A stretch of DNA of 64,000 nt, from positions 228,867,611-228,931,610 of the forward strand of contig NC_056740.1 in the NCBI RefSeq assembly GCF_019279795.1. Reading direction: 5' to 3'. The number at the start of each line of letters is the position of its first letter. Position 1 is the stretch's first letter. The notes under the pieces were generated by a model. It was given only the letters and a program-made list of their open reading frames with translations. It did no database searches and was not told the origin of the DNA. Below, in pieces: positions 47,985 to 58,810 of the stretch. The position numbers were made by a program, and so were the translations under genes. The stretch is from Protopterus annectens (lineage: Eukaryota; Chordata; Ceratodontiformes; Protopteridae).

Positions 47985-49735
47985 CTTCAGTAAGGCATAT
48001 GTTAGCCTAGGCAAGTTGTGCAGCTTTCACCACCCCATTGGGTAGTCTCCCAAGCCCTCATTCTAATAGTTAGTACCCTAAGCCCCTTTCTAGTGGGGCT
48101 GCTGATGTGGTGGCTGGTGTGAATTGTCTGTTTCCCATCCATTCATCAAGGTTCCTATTGAAGAGTGTCAGTGAGGGGCTCTGTCTGATGTACATTGGGA
48201 CTCTGATCTACAGTAAGGCAAGTGTCTGGGATGGTACTCTATCCCACCAGCATGTTGTATTCATTGTTGTGATGAGGTTCATATCCCTGGAGTGTGTATG
48301 GTGACTCAGTTTTGTTATCTGTAGATGGCGCATGCTCAGCAGTTATGTGTTGGACATGGCTCTGTATGTTAGGCAGAGTGTGCCTCTGAGTAGGCGGTAT
48401 GCAACGAAGAACAGATTTAGTTTTACCAGTTGTGTTGCATAACACAACTGTTTGAGGCCAGTAATCCTCTTGGTGAGGTACCTCTGTGGTCTCTACAGCT
48501 GCTGGATATATGTAGTTGAGTACATCCAAAATGGTGCATTGTACTCAATGACTTAAGAGTAGAGGGCCACCAGTACCTCTTTGGATCCTGATGCAAACCC
48601 TTTGTTGATTAGATGGGCCACATAGGATTTCCCAATCACTCTGGCAACATGGTTGTCAAAGGAAAGATGACTATCTACTTGTGTCCCCAGATCCCTTATT
48701 ACCTTGTCAGTTTTAAGGGGGTAACACCTATGTGGTAGTTTGTGTGTACTTTGTTTTCACCAAAGGGGATCACTATGCATTCCTCCACACTGAGCTTGAG
48801 GTCATGATTCTGACACCACACATTTGTCTCATAGTGTCCCTTCTGGAGAATATTTGTGTCATCTGGGAAATCTATTATGGCAAACACTTTACAGTTCCCA
48901 GCAGACTTAATCAACCACAACCCTCCTGTGTTGGCATGTACATTTGAGAAGTCTATACCAAACAGGAGGGACCCCAGGACTGAACTCTGGGGGCCACAAG
49001 TTGTTATCAGTGTAGAGTCTGACATGTAGCCAACAACTCTTAATTTGTGGAATCTATCTGTGAGCCAGTTTGCAATCCATCTTGTGATGTATGGATTCAT
49101 GCCCAGGTTGGTGAGTTCATCTATGATACCTGACTGGAGAATGGTGTCAAAGGCTGTAGTGAGGTATAGGTAGGCTGTGTTGAGCTCATTTCAGTCATCT
49201 GTAGCCTGGGTAATGGTCTCAAAGAAATCCACCCAGTTCAGGAGGTGTGATCTGCATATGATGAAGCCAAACTGGATGTGCTCAACTGTGTGAAGGTTCA
49301 CAATCTCTTTATTGTTGACTTCCATTATGATTGGCTCCATTGCCTTAAAGATCAGACTTGTCAGGCTCACAGAGCATGAATGCCAAGGGGGTTTTGTGGC
49401 CCCACCCCTGTGGAGTGTGAAGAATGTTGCTGTGCAACATTCTATGGGTACATATCCTGTACAGAGCATGTAGAGAGAGGTGTAGGTATCCTTGATGAAT
49501 ATTGATACATCCCCACACTATGTGCTATGATCCAGGTCATGATGCTGGAAGGTATGGAATGAGTAGTATCCTGGTAGTGCTGGTGTGCTCTCTGGAGCCT
49601 TGAACTAGGTTTCTGTTACTGCACAGATATCAATATTCTTCATACTGAGATGTGCCTCGAGTGTGTGCATCTGGAGGCTGAGACTTCTGGCAATGAGTAG
49701 CATTTAGCTAACCTTGTGGTTATTTGTGTTGGTTA
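47985..49735 (-). mobile_element. CR1-like LINE, minus strand, with internal deletion
   Basis: From 5' (49735) to 3' (47985): the endonuclease start (LLIARSLSLQMHTLEAHLSM-like, then NIDICAVTET) to about 49500, then an abrupt jump to the RT at TGYVPIECCTATFFTLHRGG (49460). SVSLTSLIFKAMEPIIMEV, HIQFGFIICRSHLLNWVDFF, ITRWIANWLTDR and SSVLGSLLFGIDFSNVHANT follow. The FADD motif is changed (LIKSAGNCKV). About 1 kb between EN and RT is missing compared with the 17838 copy. Frames are broken throughout. The N gap begins just beyond its 5' end. Confidence 0.85.
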
Positions 49736-49741
49736 TGGGGT

Positions 49742-50241
49742 NNNNNNNNNNNNNNNNNNNNNNNNNNNNNNNNNNNNNNNNNNNNNNNNNNNNNNNNNNN
49801 NNNNNNNNNNNNNNNNNNNNNNNNNNNNNNNNNNNNNNNNNNNNNNNNNNNNNNNNNNNNNNNNNNNNNNNNNNNNNNNNNNNNNNNNNNNNNNNNNNNN
49901 NNNNNNNNNNNNNNNNNNNNNNNNNNNNNNNNNNNNNNNNNNNNNNNNNNNNNNNNNNNNNNNNNNNNNNNNNNNNNNNNNNNNNNNNNNNNNNNNNNNN
50001 NNNNNNNNNNNNNNNNNNNNNNNNNNNNNNNNNNNNNNNNNNNNNNNNNNNNNNNNNNNNNNNNNNNNNNNNNNNNNNNNNNNNNNNNNNNNNNNNNNNN
50101 NNNNNNNNNNNNNNNNNNNNNNNNNNNNNNNNNNNNNNNNNNNNNNNNNNNNNNNNNNNNNNNNNNNNNNNNNNNNNNNNNNNNNNNNNNNNNNNNNNNN
50201 NNNNNNNNNNNNNNNNNNNNNNNNNNNNNNNNNNNNNNNNN
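49742..50241. other. Assembly gap (500 N)
   Basis: Exactly 500 unknown bases, a typical placeholder length, so the true distance is unknown. It separates a minus-strand CR1 from a plus-strand PLE, and reading frames across it are meaningless. Confidence 1.
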
Positions 50242-51250
50242 TAAAGAGGTTACCATGAAGACAAATTAAGAAGTACAGCTAAGTATGTCATGGACAATCA
50301 GATGTCACTCTACCCGCCTATATTACAAGTTCCTTATAGTGGCTCCAAAGTCTTGAACCAGTCCAACAAAGAAATATTTTGTAATTTGAATATTACTTTA
50401 AATAGTGGATTGATAAGAGGCATTATACAGGACAATTGGAAAATTTTAGAGGGTAATCAAGACCTTTTTGCGACGGTTGGCCCCCACCCCCATTTTATGT
50501 ATAAATATCACTATAATTTAAAATCATTATTTGAGAGGGTAAAGAAAAAAACTGAGAAAAGGACTACTTTACACACACAAAAAAAAAACATTTGGCATGC
50601 GTAAATGTGGACACTGTACTGTTTGTAGGTACATATTAGCGGGACCTTTTATACATTTGCCCCATTTGCCACACACTATTCCAGTGCCTGGTTATTTTAA
50701 CTGTAAAACCAAAGGTGTGGTGTACATTGCTTTATGTTCTCATTGTACTGCATTTTATATTGGGATGACCACCTGGGTTCTCTGTGCCAGGATTAAAGAG
50801 CAGTACTATAGCATAAAAAGAAGGATGGTAGAAATGCGTTTTTTAAACACACTTTGAAGTGTCCTAACTATAATAAGTTCCTGTTTTCAGTTCTGGAACA
50901 GGGAACACTCCATATAAGGGGTGGGGATTTTAAGACAGAGTTAGAACAAGAAGAAACACTGTGGCAGATCAGGTTAAACTCTGACAAAGCACCAGGGTTG
51001 AATGATGTAGTCAACATCAAGTGTTTCTTAAAGAACTGCAGGGTTCACTTGAACAAGTTATTAACAGAAGTGTATGTCTTTAATACTTGAATTTGTGATG
51101 TCACTTAATTGTGGGATGAAGAAGTACTTTCTATTGCCTTACATATATTTTTAAACTGAAAGTTTTTTTTACTGTTGAATGTATTGTTTTCTGATGAAGT
51201 CTAATGAAGAAAGAGGAAAATAAATTGTCTACGCTAAAATTTGTGCCTCT
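50242..51250 (+). mobile_element. Penelope-like element, 3' part with GIY-YIG domain
   Basis: The protein remains read PPILQVPYSGSKVLNQ, RGIIQDNWKILEGNQDLF, KCGHCTVCRYI (Cys cluster), and TKGVVYIALCSHCTAFYIGM followed by ARIKEQYYSIKRR (the GIY-YIG endonuclease core, about 50713-50820). CTGATGAAGTC and an AATAAA-like signal lie at 51191-51225. It is a different PLE lineage from the one at 23631-31850, judged by its sequence. The gap removes the RT side. The frame is shifted near 50590 and 50853. Confidence 0.82.
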
Positions 51251-51585
51251 TGTTTTCAGTCTAAGTTCCAGTTCTTGTGGCTTGTAGTGATATTCTGGAA
51301 GTTTTAGTCTGTATTTGTGGTCTAAAAATTAGCATTTATTAATATAACAGATCCATGAAAAATATTACATAGGCAAAGAAAATTTGGGGCACCTGGAAAA
51401 AAAAGCAACAGAGGAAGTGCGAAAGTATAAAGAACAAAACCCAGAGATTTTTGAAAAGTAGTAAAAAGAAGCATGGACATTGGAAAAAAAAAACAGATCT
51501 GATATGGTGCAGTCTTAGCAGTCTGTAGTATACCTAGTATAGTGACAGAGATTTTAGTCAGTCCTTGTACTATATTTGTTTAGGC
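51251..51585. other. Unassigned DNA after the PLE
   Basis: A-rich patches near 51395 and 51484. No gene or repeat recognised. Confidence 0.35.
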
Positions 51586-52765
51586 CTTTATCCTTTTAGT
51601 ATGGCATCTTTGTGGGCAGTCCAGTAGTTGTATATCAACAGATACATGCCAAAAGGAGCATTATATTCAATGACTGGGTTAATGAGTGCTGAGTAAAGTT
51701 TGACAATAACATCCCTATATCTCGACACAATCCCTTTGCTTATAAGCTGTGTAATATAGGACTTTCTTACATCAATAGACACATGCTGGTAAAAAGTTAG
51801 GTCACCGACCACATAAGTTCCCAAATCCTGTACAACTAGGTTGATTCTTCAGGGCATATTTTCAGTGTGGTAGTTTCCTGAGGTAGATGACTTCCCAAAG
51901 GATACAGTAATATGTTTTTGGCATTTAGCTTCAGTCCAGGATTTTGGCACCAGTTATTTATTTGGGACAGACCTTCCTGACTTATTTGGGGATTCAGTGA
52001 CTGCTCTTAACTTGCAGTCATCTGCAAAATTAATCATCCAGAGCCCTTTGCTATTGTCTTTTACTTCAGAAAAATTAGATTCCAAACAGGAGAGGTCCCA
52101 GCACAGAACCCTGGGGGACACCACTGGTAACCACTCTTGTTGTGGAGGTAACTTATCCTATTTTGATTATCTGTATTCTATCTGTGAACCATTTGGGAAT
52201 CTAATGGGTGACGGATTTATTTAGCTTTTCTACTATGCCTGAGTGGGGGACTGTGTCAAAAGCTGTGGTCATTTCAAGGTATGCAGTGTATGATGTGTAC
52301 CATTTTTGTCTTCATCCATTGCTTTGGTGACCTTTTCAAAAAATCAACCAGGTTGAGTAAGTGTGACCTGCCCTTGATGAATGCAAACTGAGATGGGCCC
52401 AGTGTTTGGAAGTTCCCTATGTCCTGAACGATTAATTCTATAAGTCTTTTTATTACTTTGCATATAAGGTAAGTCAGACGTATTGGTTTGCAACTGCCTG
52501 AGTCTGTAGAAAGTCTTGCTTATGCAGGGAAATGACTGTAGCTGTTTTTCATTCTCTTGGTAAAAAACCTGTATGGAGGCTGAGATTGAACAGTGTTAGG
52601 GGTGTGGAAAATTGTGCTTCATGCTATTTAAGATGCATTCAGGAATATTGTCAGGACCCATCCACACTGTATTTTTTAAGCTTTTGATAGCACTTTAGGA
52701 CTTGGTGTTCTGAGGTAACTGGAGGAAAGCCAGTTTCAGGTATATCTTTAGTATCTTAGCAGGTA
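51586..52765 (-). mobile_element. CR1-like LINE fragment (RT), old copy
   Basis: The minus strand shows LINPVIEYNAPFGMYL (about 51690-51640), VGDLTFYQHV with RKSYITQLISKGIVSR, a FADD-region scrap, a match to the SGVPQGSVLGPLLF region (about 52135-52075) and the pre-RT piece near 52690-52610. The frame is broken throughout and divergence is similar to the copy at 1-1510. The 3' UTR and tail are missing. Confidence 0.8.
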
Positions 52766-52775
52766 CATTTGACTT

Positions 52776-54190
52776 GCTAAATGTGCAAAAGCAAAGATTT
52801 AAAGCAGGAAAGGTTGAAGCACCAAGACAATATCAATCTGGGACAGGAAAGTGATATAAAGAGACTTGAGCAGGAGGGAGTATATGAATATTTGGGAATT
52901 GATGAAGGATTGGTAATAAAACATGAACACATGAGAATAAAACTCAGTAAAGAATACTTTAGAAGAGTAAAAGTAATACTGAAAACTGCTTTAATATCAA
53001 CAAAAAAAGTCCAAGCTATAAACCAATTTGCTGTTACTGTTCTAAGTGGCCTTGAAAGGTGTTGTATCAAGACTGAAAAATAAGAAACATGCTTCATACT
53101 TATCAAATGATAGATAAAAATCAGGGTATACCATAATTAGATATTCCACATTCTGAAGGAAGTATGGGCCTTCTAGAAATTGATTACATGTATAGACCTG
53201 CAGATGTGGAACTGCATACATATCTGTTGACCTCACCAGATCCAAACACAGTGAAAGTTTTAAAACATAAGGAGAAGAAGACTAAGATGACTTCTGTGCT
53301 TAGTTTTGCAGAAGCATATCAGCATCAAGCAGGAATGGAAATCAAACCAGAAGTAACCAAAAATCAGACGGCGAATGAATGTGCCAAAAAAAAAGAATGT
53401 AAGGAGAAGGATCAATTGAGAAAGAAATAAATTTGGAAAAAGCATAAGTACTCTATCAAGTGCACAGATCTCCTGCAACAACCTAATGTCAATCAGGATT
53501 TTAGACAGGAATCGTATAGGAGAAGTGAATTGAAACCATAAGATGAAAGGTTCATGATGACAACCCAAAACAGTACATATGCATTGGTTTACAAAGTCGA
53601 TTGAACATTCGGGAGAAACAGACAAATGCAGGTTCTGTAAAAAATAGAACTGGAAACAGTTGCACTTCTTGCTGCTAGTTATGATACTCTCATGGAACAG
53701 GATCCATATACTGAATGGCACGATAAGGTGGCAAAACTGTTGCAGTGGGAAGTGTGCAAATGCTACTACACTGTAGTAGATGAGAAGCACTGGGAACATG
53801 AACCACAAAGCTTTGTAGAAAATAATGAAGTTTATATCGCATGAGGTCACCTAGTACCAACAAAAAATAGACGCCAGAAAACCAGATATAGTAGTCCAGG
53901 AAAAAAAGACAAACGTAACATTGATCACTGAAATTGCATCCCCTAGTGATTACACTGTTTTACATACAGAAAGACACAAAGTCATACAGTACCAGGATAT
54001 GCAGGCAGAAATGAGAGCAATGTAGAAGATACCCAGACTGTTCAAATAGTAATAGCAGCAACAGGTCTAATAAAAAAGAATTTACAGTCATATTTAGATA
54101 TGCTACCAGTTCATGTAACTCCATATGAATTGCAAAAGGAGTCAGTTCTGAGCAAACTGCAGGTGTTGTGAAGAGCACTTTTGGTTAACA
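52776..54190 (+). mobile_element. LINE with restriction-like endonuclease (R4/Dong-like), 3' part
   Basis: LINEs of the R2/R4 group end in a zinc knuckle and a PD-(D/E)XK-type endonuclease. Here YEYLGIDEGLVIKHEHMRIK, LSKEYFRRVKVILKTALIST and KVQAINQFAVTVL (52880-53045) follow the RT thumb of that group. SEGSMGLLEIDYMYRPADVE comes next. Then come HSGETDKCRFCKK (knuckle, about 53605-53645), EWHDKVAKLLQWEVCKCYY and WEHEPQSFVENNEVYI, an endonuclease-like piece near 53880-53950 (KPDIVV pattern with ITEIASPSD), and VIAATGLIKKNLQSYLDMLP. It ends about 54190. It is 5'-truncated with many frameshifts. The clade name is from memory of the family pattern. Confidence 0.7.
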
Positions 54191-54728
54191 TCAAAGACTG
54201 AAGCAGTACTAATTTCATGAACTTTAATCATACCCTGACTTGGGAATGGGATCCACTCCTCTTATGGTATTAGAACCCCAAAAGACTTGGAGAAATTAAA
54301 CCAACCGAGAATTTGATTTTACATTACTTTCCATATTCTGGCATCATCCTTCGGAATGGGGAAAATGTATACGAGAACATTCACTTCCCTTCCTGACATA
54401 AGCATACACTAATGCAAACAGTAGGATGCCTGTGTGGCACAAAGTATGTAGCCTTGCTTTAGCTGTGTGGCGAGCATCCAACACATATGAGATAACCATG
54501 GACAGTCCATCTGACTCCCCTCCTGAAAAAAAATTTCAAATATTGACTCCATATGGGGACTATATGTAATGAACTCTGACAGTATTCCACAGTTAGTTAT
54601 CATATCTATTGAAAAAATAACCTGCCCTTTAAAATACAACTTTTATTATATCAGTAAAAGCACCTGGTCCCTTGACTTTACAACTCCAGTGCTGCATAAC
54701 AAATTCAGTCCCTTCACATGCACATGCA
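54191..54728. other. Unassigned DNA
   Basis: No gene recognised. A possible 3' UTR of the preceding LINE at its left edge cannot be separated from unique DNA. Confidence 0.35.
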
Positions 54729-54751
54729 TACACACACACACACACACATAT

Positions 54752-54831
<80 letters not shown>
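54729..54831 (+). repeat. (CA)n-(TA)n compound microsatellite
   Basis: About 55 bases of CA with small breaks, followed by about 48 bases of TA. Reading frames across it are artefacts. Confidence 0.97.
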
Positions 54832-54833
<2 letters not shown>

Positions 54834-55579
54834 TAGGTAGATATTCCATTTCAAATTGCAAACAAACAAGTCAATTAAACAATCAGCCCTCTTGTGTGCA
54901 TCACAGCATGGTCACAAATACTTCAAGGAGACCGGAGATGTAAAAGGAACATGTCTGCTACTGCCATTAAATGTGTGTTAGGCAGCTATATTAACATAAA
55001 TATATGGGGCTTACATGTGTACTGCTGATGAATGCACACAATTTAGTTTCTTTCACAGGCTAACCTAAACACAGCATCGAAAACAGAAAAAAGACATTTG
55101 AAAACATTAACTTCCTCTTGCCAGAGAATGCTGAGTTGCTCTCAGTTTCCCTCCAATACATGCAGAAAAGTCTATCTGTATAAAGGCAGGTCTCGTCCAC
55201 CCCAGCAAGCAACCATGGACAGTACTGTATTCATATTGTATCAATTGCAGTAGTACTTAAGAATCTGTACTTGCACTCAGACAGCTGTCATAACACTAAA
55301 CATGGAAGGCCTCTGTTCTTGTAGTACAAGCATGGCTGTTGTCTATTTCCACAAACAGAATACTACAGGCATTGCATTTTATTGCCCTACTTCAAAGAAA
55401 CATCTATTCTGTCATGTTGCTGTATGCAAAGTATGACAACTTCTCATACTGCCAGCATGGATGAACCAATACTCTAAAACAAACATGTATTATTATTACC
55501 ACACTTTCAAGAAAATGAACAGTCAAATACAGAGTCAAAAAGCTTCAGAGGAAACCTGATCAACAAACTTTCCTCAGAC
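54832..55579. other. Unassigned DNA
   Basis: No gene, RNA or repeat recognised on either strand. Confidence 0.35.
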
Positions 55580-55810
55580 ACTGGTGGTACTGCGGTAGCG
55601 TTGTCGCCTCACAGTAAGACGCTGTCCGATTCAATTCTCAGCTAGAGCGTCTTCTGCGTGGAGACATGCATGAATGGGCGTACCTTTGTTGAAGGTTGTG
55701 CATCAGGGCTGGTAACTCGGCACGTAAATATCAACTACCAATCATTAGTGGACCGGAGTTCCGCTGTGGCGACCCCTAACCGGGAAAAGCCAAAAGACAC
55801 AACAACAACT
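55580..55810 (+). mobile_element. tRNA-derived SINE with GGCGACCCCTAAC tail
   Basis: The head carries an A-box-like GGTACTGCGGTAGCGTTGTC, CGCCTCACAGTAAGACGCTG and a B-box-like CGATTCAATTCTC. The tRNA-related head and the following CTTCTGCGTGGAG resemble the SINE at 2858-3169. The tail is different: TTCCGCTGTGGCGACCCCTA, ACCGGGAAAAGCC and an ACAACAACAAC end. This tail is of a type seen in several fish SINEs. Confidence 0.8.
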
Positions 55811-56664
55811 GGTAATTTTTCTAGTGTAATATTTTGTAGTATGCTGAGGCACTTGGTGGCAGCAGGAGCTTATATTGTGAAATCTCAATGGTTCTATTTT
55901 GGCACTTGTGCTAATGAGGTACCAGCTAATGAATGTTCACAAATCATAGGTTGTACTTACTGCAATTATGAGCAAAGTAATTCTATTTGGCTCACTTACC
56001 TATGTGCACTTGGATGAGCACATGCAAAGTGCTTTGAGCATGGATGGGTGAGCTAATCACCACTATAGGGATATGGGGAAACTACTGTGGTTTTACAACC
56101 TATGTAATCACTAAGGAGCAAGGCTGCTATCACAGTCAGGCATCATGCAACTAGTAGGCATTTTCCAAGCCATTTTGCAAATCCTAACATCATCACGCCA
56201 TGCAGGTAATTTGCGTGGTAAGTGATGGTGAAGGTAATGGTAATAGTGGCACCTCAGCTGGTCACGCTAACAACTTGATCTATGCTTCATACCATATGCC
56301 AACAAAATCAGTGTACATGACCACAAAAGGACCACCATAGTTCTCTGGAAGGTGTCTGGACAAATGGTTATGGATTTCAAGGACAGTAATATAATCATGG
56401 TGTCCCAGTGGTGCAGGAAAGAAAGCAACATTTTTTATATTAGTGGCAAAGAGACTACCATGAGCAACTGATTGAGAACTCTTATGAAGCTTACCATTAT
56501 AAAGTGTATGCCCACCACAGTCTTGCCATGGCAGTTTGTTATGTCACTGGAATACCTCACACTTTTGAGCAGTTCTGGCACCGCTACAGTGACCTCAGGA
56601 GGTGGCATTCTGACCTTCTTAGCTGCTGGGAAGAAGAGGTCAGATGCTTGAGATGTAATGTAAA
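55811..56664. other. Unassigned DNA
   Basis: No gene recognised. Near 56219-56250 GGTAAG and GGTAATGGTAATA form a small local repeat. Confidence 0.35.
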
Positions 56665-57165
56665 CAGTTGCCCTATGCAGCACGATTGAAAAAGCTAAGT
56701 CTGTTCTCTGTTGCATACCGCTTTCTCAGAGGCGATCTCTGTCTAATGTACAGAGCCATGTCCAACCCAGAATTGTTGAACATGCTCCATCTTAGCAAAA
56801 CCAAATTTACTCAAGCTACACGCTATAGGGATATAAACCTCAACACAACAATGAATAGAACATACTGGTGGGATAGATTCCCTTCGCAGAGACTTCCCTT
56901 ACTGTGGAACAGGGTCCCGATCTACATAAGACAGAGCCCCTCACTATCACTCTTCAAGAGGAACCTTGATGAGTGGATGGGTAACAGAAAGTTCACACCG
57001 GGGATCACACCAACAGTACTACTAGATAGGGGCCAAGGGTACTAGCTGCTAGTACTAGGAAACTACTAAAGGGGCGGTGAATATCGCACAATGTGGCTGG
57101 GCTAATATATGCCTTCGGACAGATAGCCCAGTACCAACCTATGAACCTATGAACCTATAAGAATT
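56665..57165 (+). mobile_element. CR1-like LINE, 3' 500 bases, second subfamily
   Basis: The copy is cut at the ORF2 C-terminus. The frame is open from MPYAARLKKLSLFSVAYRFL at 56668 to a stop at 57043-57045, with RGDLCLMYRAMSNPELLNML, RTYWWDRFPSQRLPLLWNRV and SLFKRNLDEWMGN before LLDRGQGY. The 3' UTR differs from the young copies (GGGGCGGTGAATATCGCACA, GCCTTCGGACAGATAGCC) but the tail is again CCTATGAA repeated. This defines a second subfamily, also seen at 45640-47609. Confidence 0.9.
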
Positions 57166-57701
57166 TCTATTTGGTGCACATGGGAATGCACAAAAATAAC
57201 ATGACATTTTGATTAGCTCTGTGTGCCTAGGAAGGAAAAAGGTCAGTTCCCTAATTCTTACTAAGGGAGAAATAGTGCTTGTGCATCAGTAACTATTAGA
57301 TGGTGACAACTGTCATCAATGTTAGGTTTTGTACAGACTTCTTGCACTAAGAGGTTGAGAGTTATGTGGGAGATCAATGCAGAGAAGGATTTACTGGCTT
57401 TACATGGTGAATAAATACCAGACTTTCAACACAAAATATTTAGTTTAGATCTGAAACTAAAAGTCTTGATATTTTATGAAGCAGCAACTTCTAGAGACAC
57501 TGCCGCTCATCAAGCCTTCATTTATTGAATGGGCACATAGAATGATGGTCGGGAATCTCCTCAATGGTGTGCAGAGATGTATGACTGTTTTTTTTTAATG
57601 ACCGGTAGTCTATTCTGAGGAAGAGCAGATAATTGGGACAGGGATTTCAGATTGCAGGGAGAAGTATAAGAGCAGCGCCAGACTACACTACAGCAACAAT
57701 C
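57166..57701. other. Unassigned DNA
   Basis: No gene recognised. Confidence 0.35.
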
Positions 57702-57702
57702 T

Positions 57703-57746
<44 letters not shown>
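57702..57746 (+). repeat. (ATTT)n microsatellite
   Basis: About eleven TTTA units, directly before an L1-type ORF1 fragment. Confidence 0.97.
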
Positions 57747-57747
<1 letters not shown>

Positions 57748-57749
57748 AC

Positions 57750-57970
57750 AGAAGGATTTGGCTCCAGTTATTAGAAGAGTGAAGGAGATTGGAGGTAAAT
57801 GCCAATTGCAATTCCCTGCAATGTTACACACTGACTTGGATGGTCCCCCATTCATGCTTGATAACCCAGAGGAAGCCCAAACCTTTCTAGATGAATGGGT
57901 ATGGAACAGGTCAATAAAAATGATGGGAAGGGGGAGTGGGGACATGCAAGTGGATCCCCCTCAGAGGGAT
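57750..57970 (+). pseudogene. L1-type ORF1 C-terminal fragment
   Basis: The translation LAPVIRRVKEIGGKCQLQFP, AMLHTDLDGPPFMLDNPEEA and QTFLDEW follows the C-terminal domain of the L1-group ORF1 protein (Transposase_22), which helps bind LINE RNA. The spacing of VKEIG, LQFPA and PEEAQTFL is characteristic. It is a short fragment. The upstream RRM-type part is absent, replaced by the (ATTT)n tract. Confidence 0.65.
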
Positions 57971-57984
57971 AAAAGATCACAGTT

Positions 57985-58345
57985 GGAAAACACTGGAACC
58001 ACCACAATGCTTAAAATCAAACAATTCTTATTTAATTGAGTAAAAACAAGCGCTTTCACAGTAATCGTCACGCTTCATCAGGTTACAAAATTTTAAAACT
58101 TAAAACATTCCTAATATACAGAAAGTCAAAATATTAACAGACAATCAAACAAGCAATTTAGGTCAAATCATTGAGTCAGCTTATTAGCTAGATAGGAAAT
58201 ACTGCCCATAAAAGGTAGAGCAGGAAACCATCAGAATGTTAACAAACAGTCAATCAAGCGATTTAGTCAAATCATTAAGACAGCTTGTTATCTAGATAGG
58301 AAATACTGCCCATATAAGGTAGAACAGGAAACCATACTAATACAT
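57985..58345 (-). mobile_element. Possible Penelope-like 3' end with 104-base tandem repeat
   Basis: On the minus strand CCTGATGAAGCGTGACGATT, then GTGAAAGCGCTTG and an AATTAAATAAG word (58082-58035) repeat the layout of the PLE end at 24541. Upstream on that strand a block of about 104 bases occurs twice in tandem (about 58127-58230 and 58231-58335), with TAGATAGGAAATACTGCCCA (plus strand) in each. No coding remains are visible. Confidence 0.45.
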
Positions 58346-58554
58346 CCATTTTCATTTAAAGTGTGTAATATGTATAAGGAAACTTTAAAAGTTATATTTA
58401 AAGTCTGTTGACAAGATCTATTTTCCTAAATGTAACTACTTATCATAACCATTGTAAACTGATAACATTGAAGTAAGATAAAAGCTACATATGTCAATAA
58501 TGAATCTTCTATTGGATATACATAAGGAAATCTAACAACCATTTATAAAACAGA

Positions 58555-58810
58555 TAGGCAAATAAAAGAAAAGACGAAAAAAACGAAAAAAACAAGTGAG
58601 AGACAAAGGAGAAAAGAAAAGAAACATGAAATAATGTGTGAAATAAGAAGAAAAGGTAAAAGAAAAATAAATGCCAGAACAGGCAAAAAGAAGAAAAAGA
58701 ACGAACAACAAAAAGGGGGGAGGGGGGAGGGTGTGGGGGTAAGGAGGGGAGGGAAAAGACAGTGAAAGGGAAAGTAGAAGTATGATTTGAAGGGAAATGG
58801 GGGGGGATAA
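58555..58810 (+). repeat. Purine-rich tract with G runs
   Basis: About 250 bases almost free of pyrimidine runs on the plus strand. The middle (58716-58752) has several G runs: GGGGGGAGGGGGGAGGG, GGGGG, GGGG and GGG. Confidence 0.85.

Noticed and set aside
49714-50269. Open frames of about 180 codons on both strands
   Set aside because: They consist almost only of unknown bases in the assembly gap.
53260-53850. 196-codon minus-strand frame
   Set aside because: It lies opposite the RLE-type LINE, whose plus-strand motifs explain the region.
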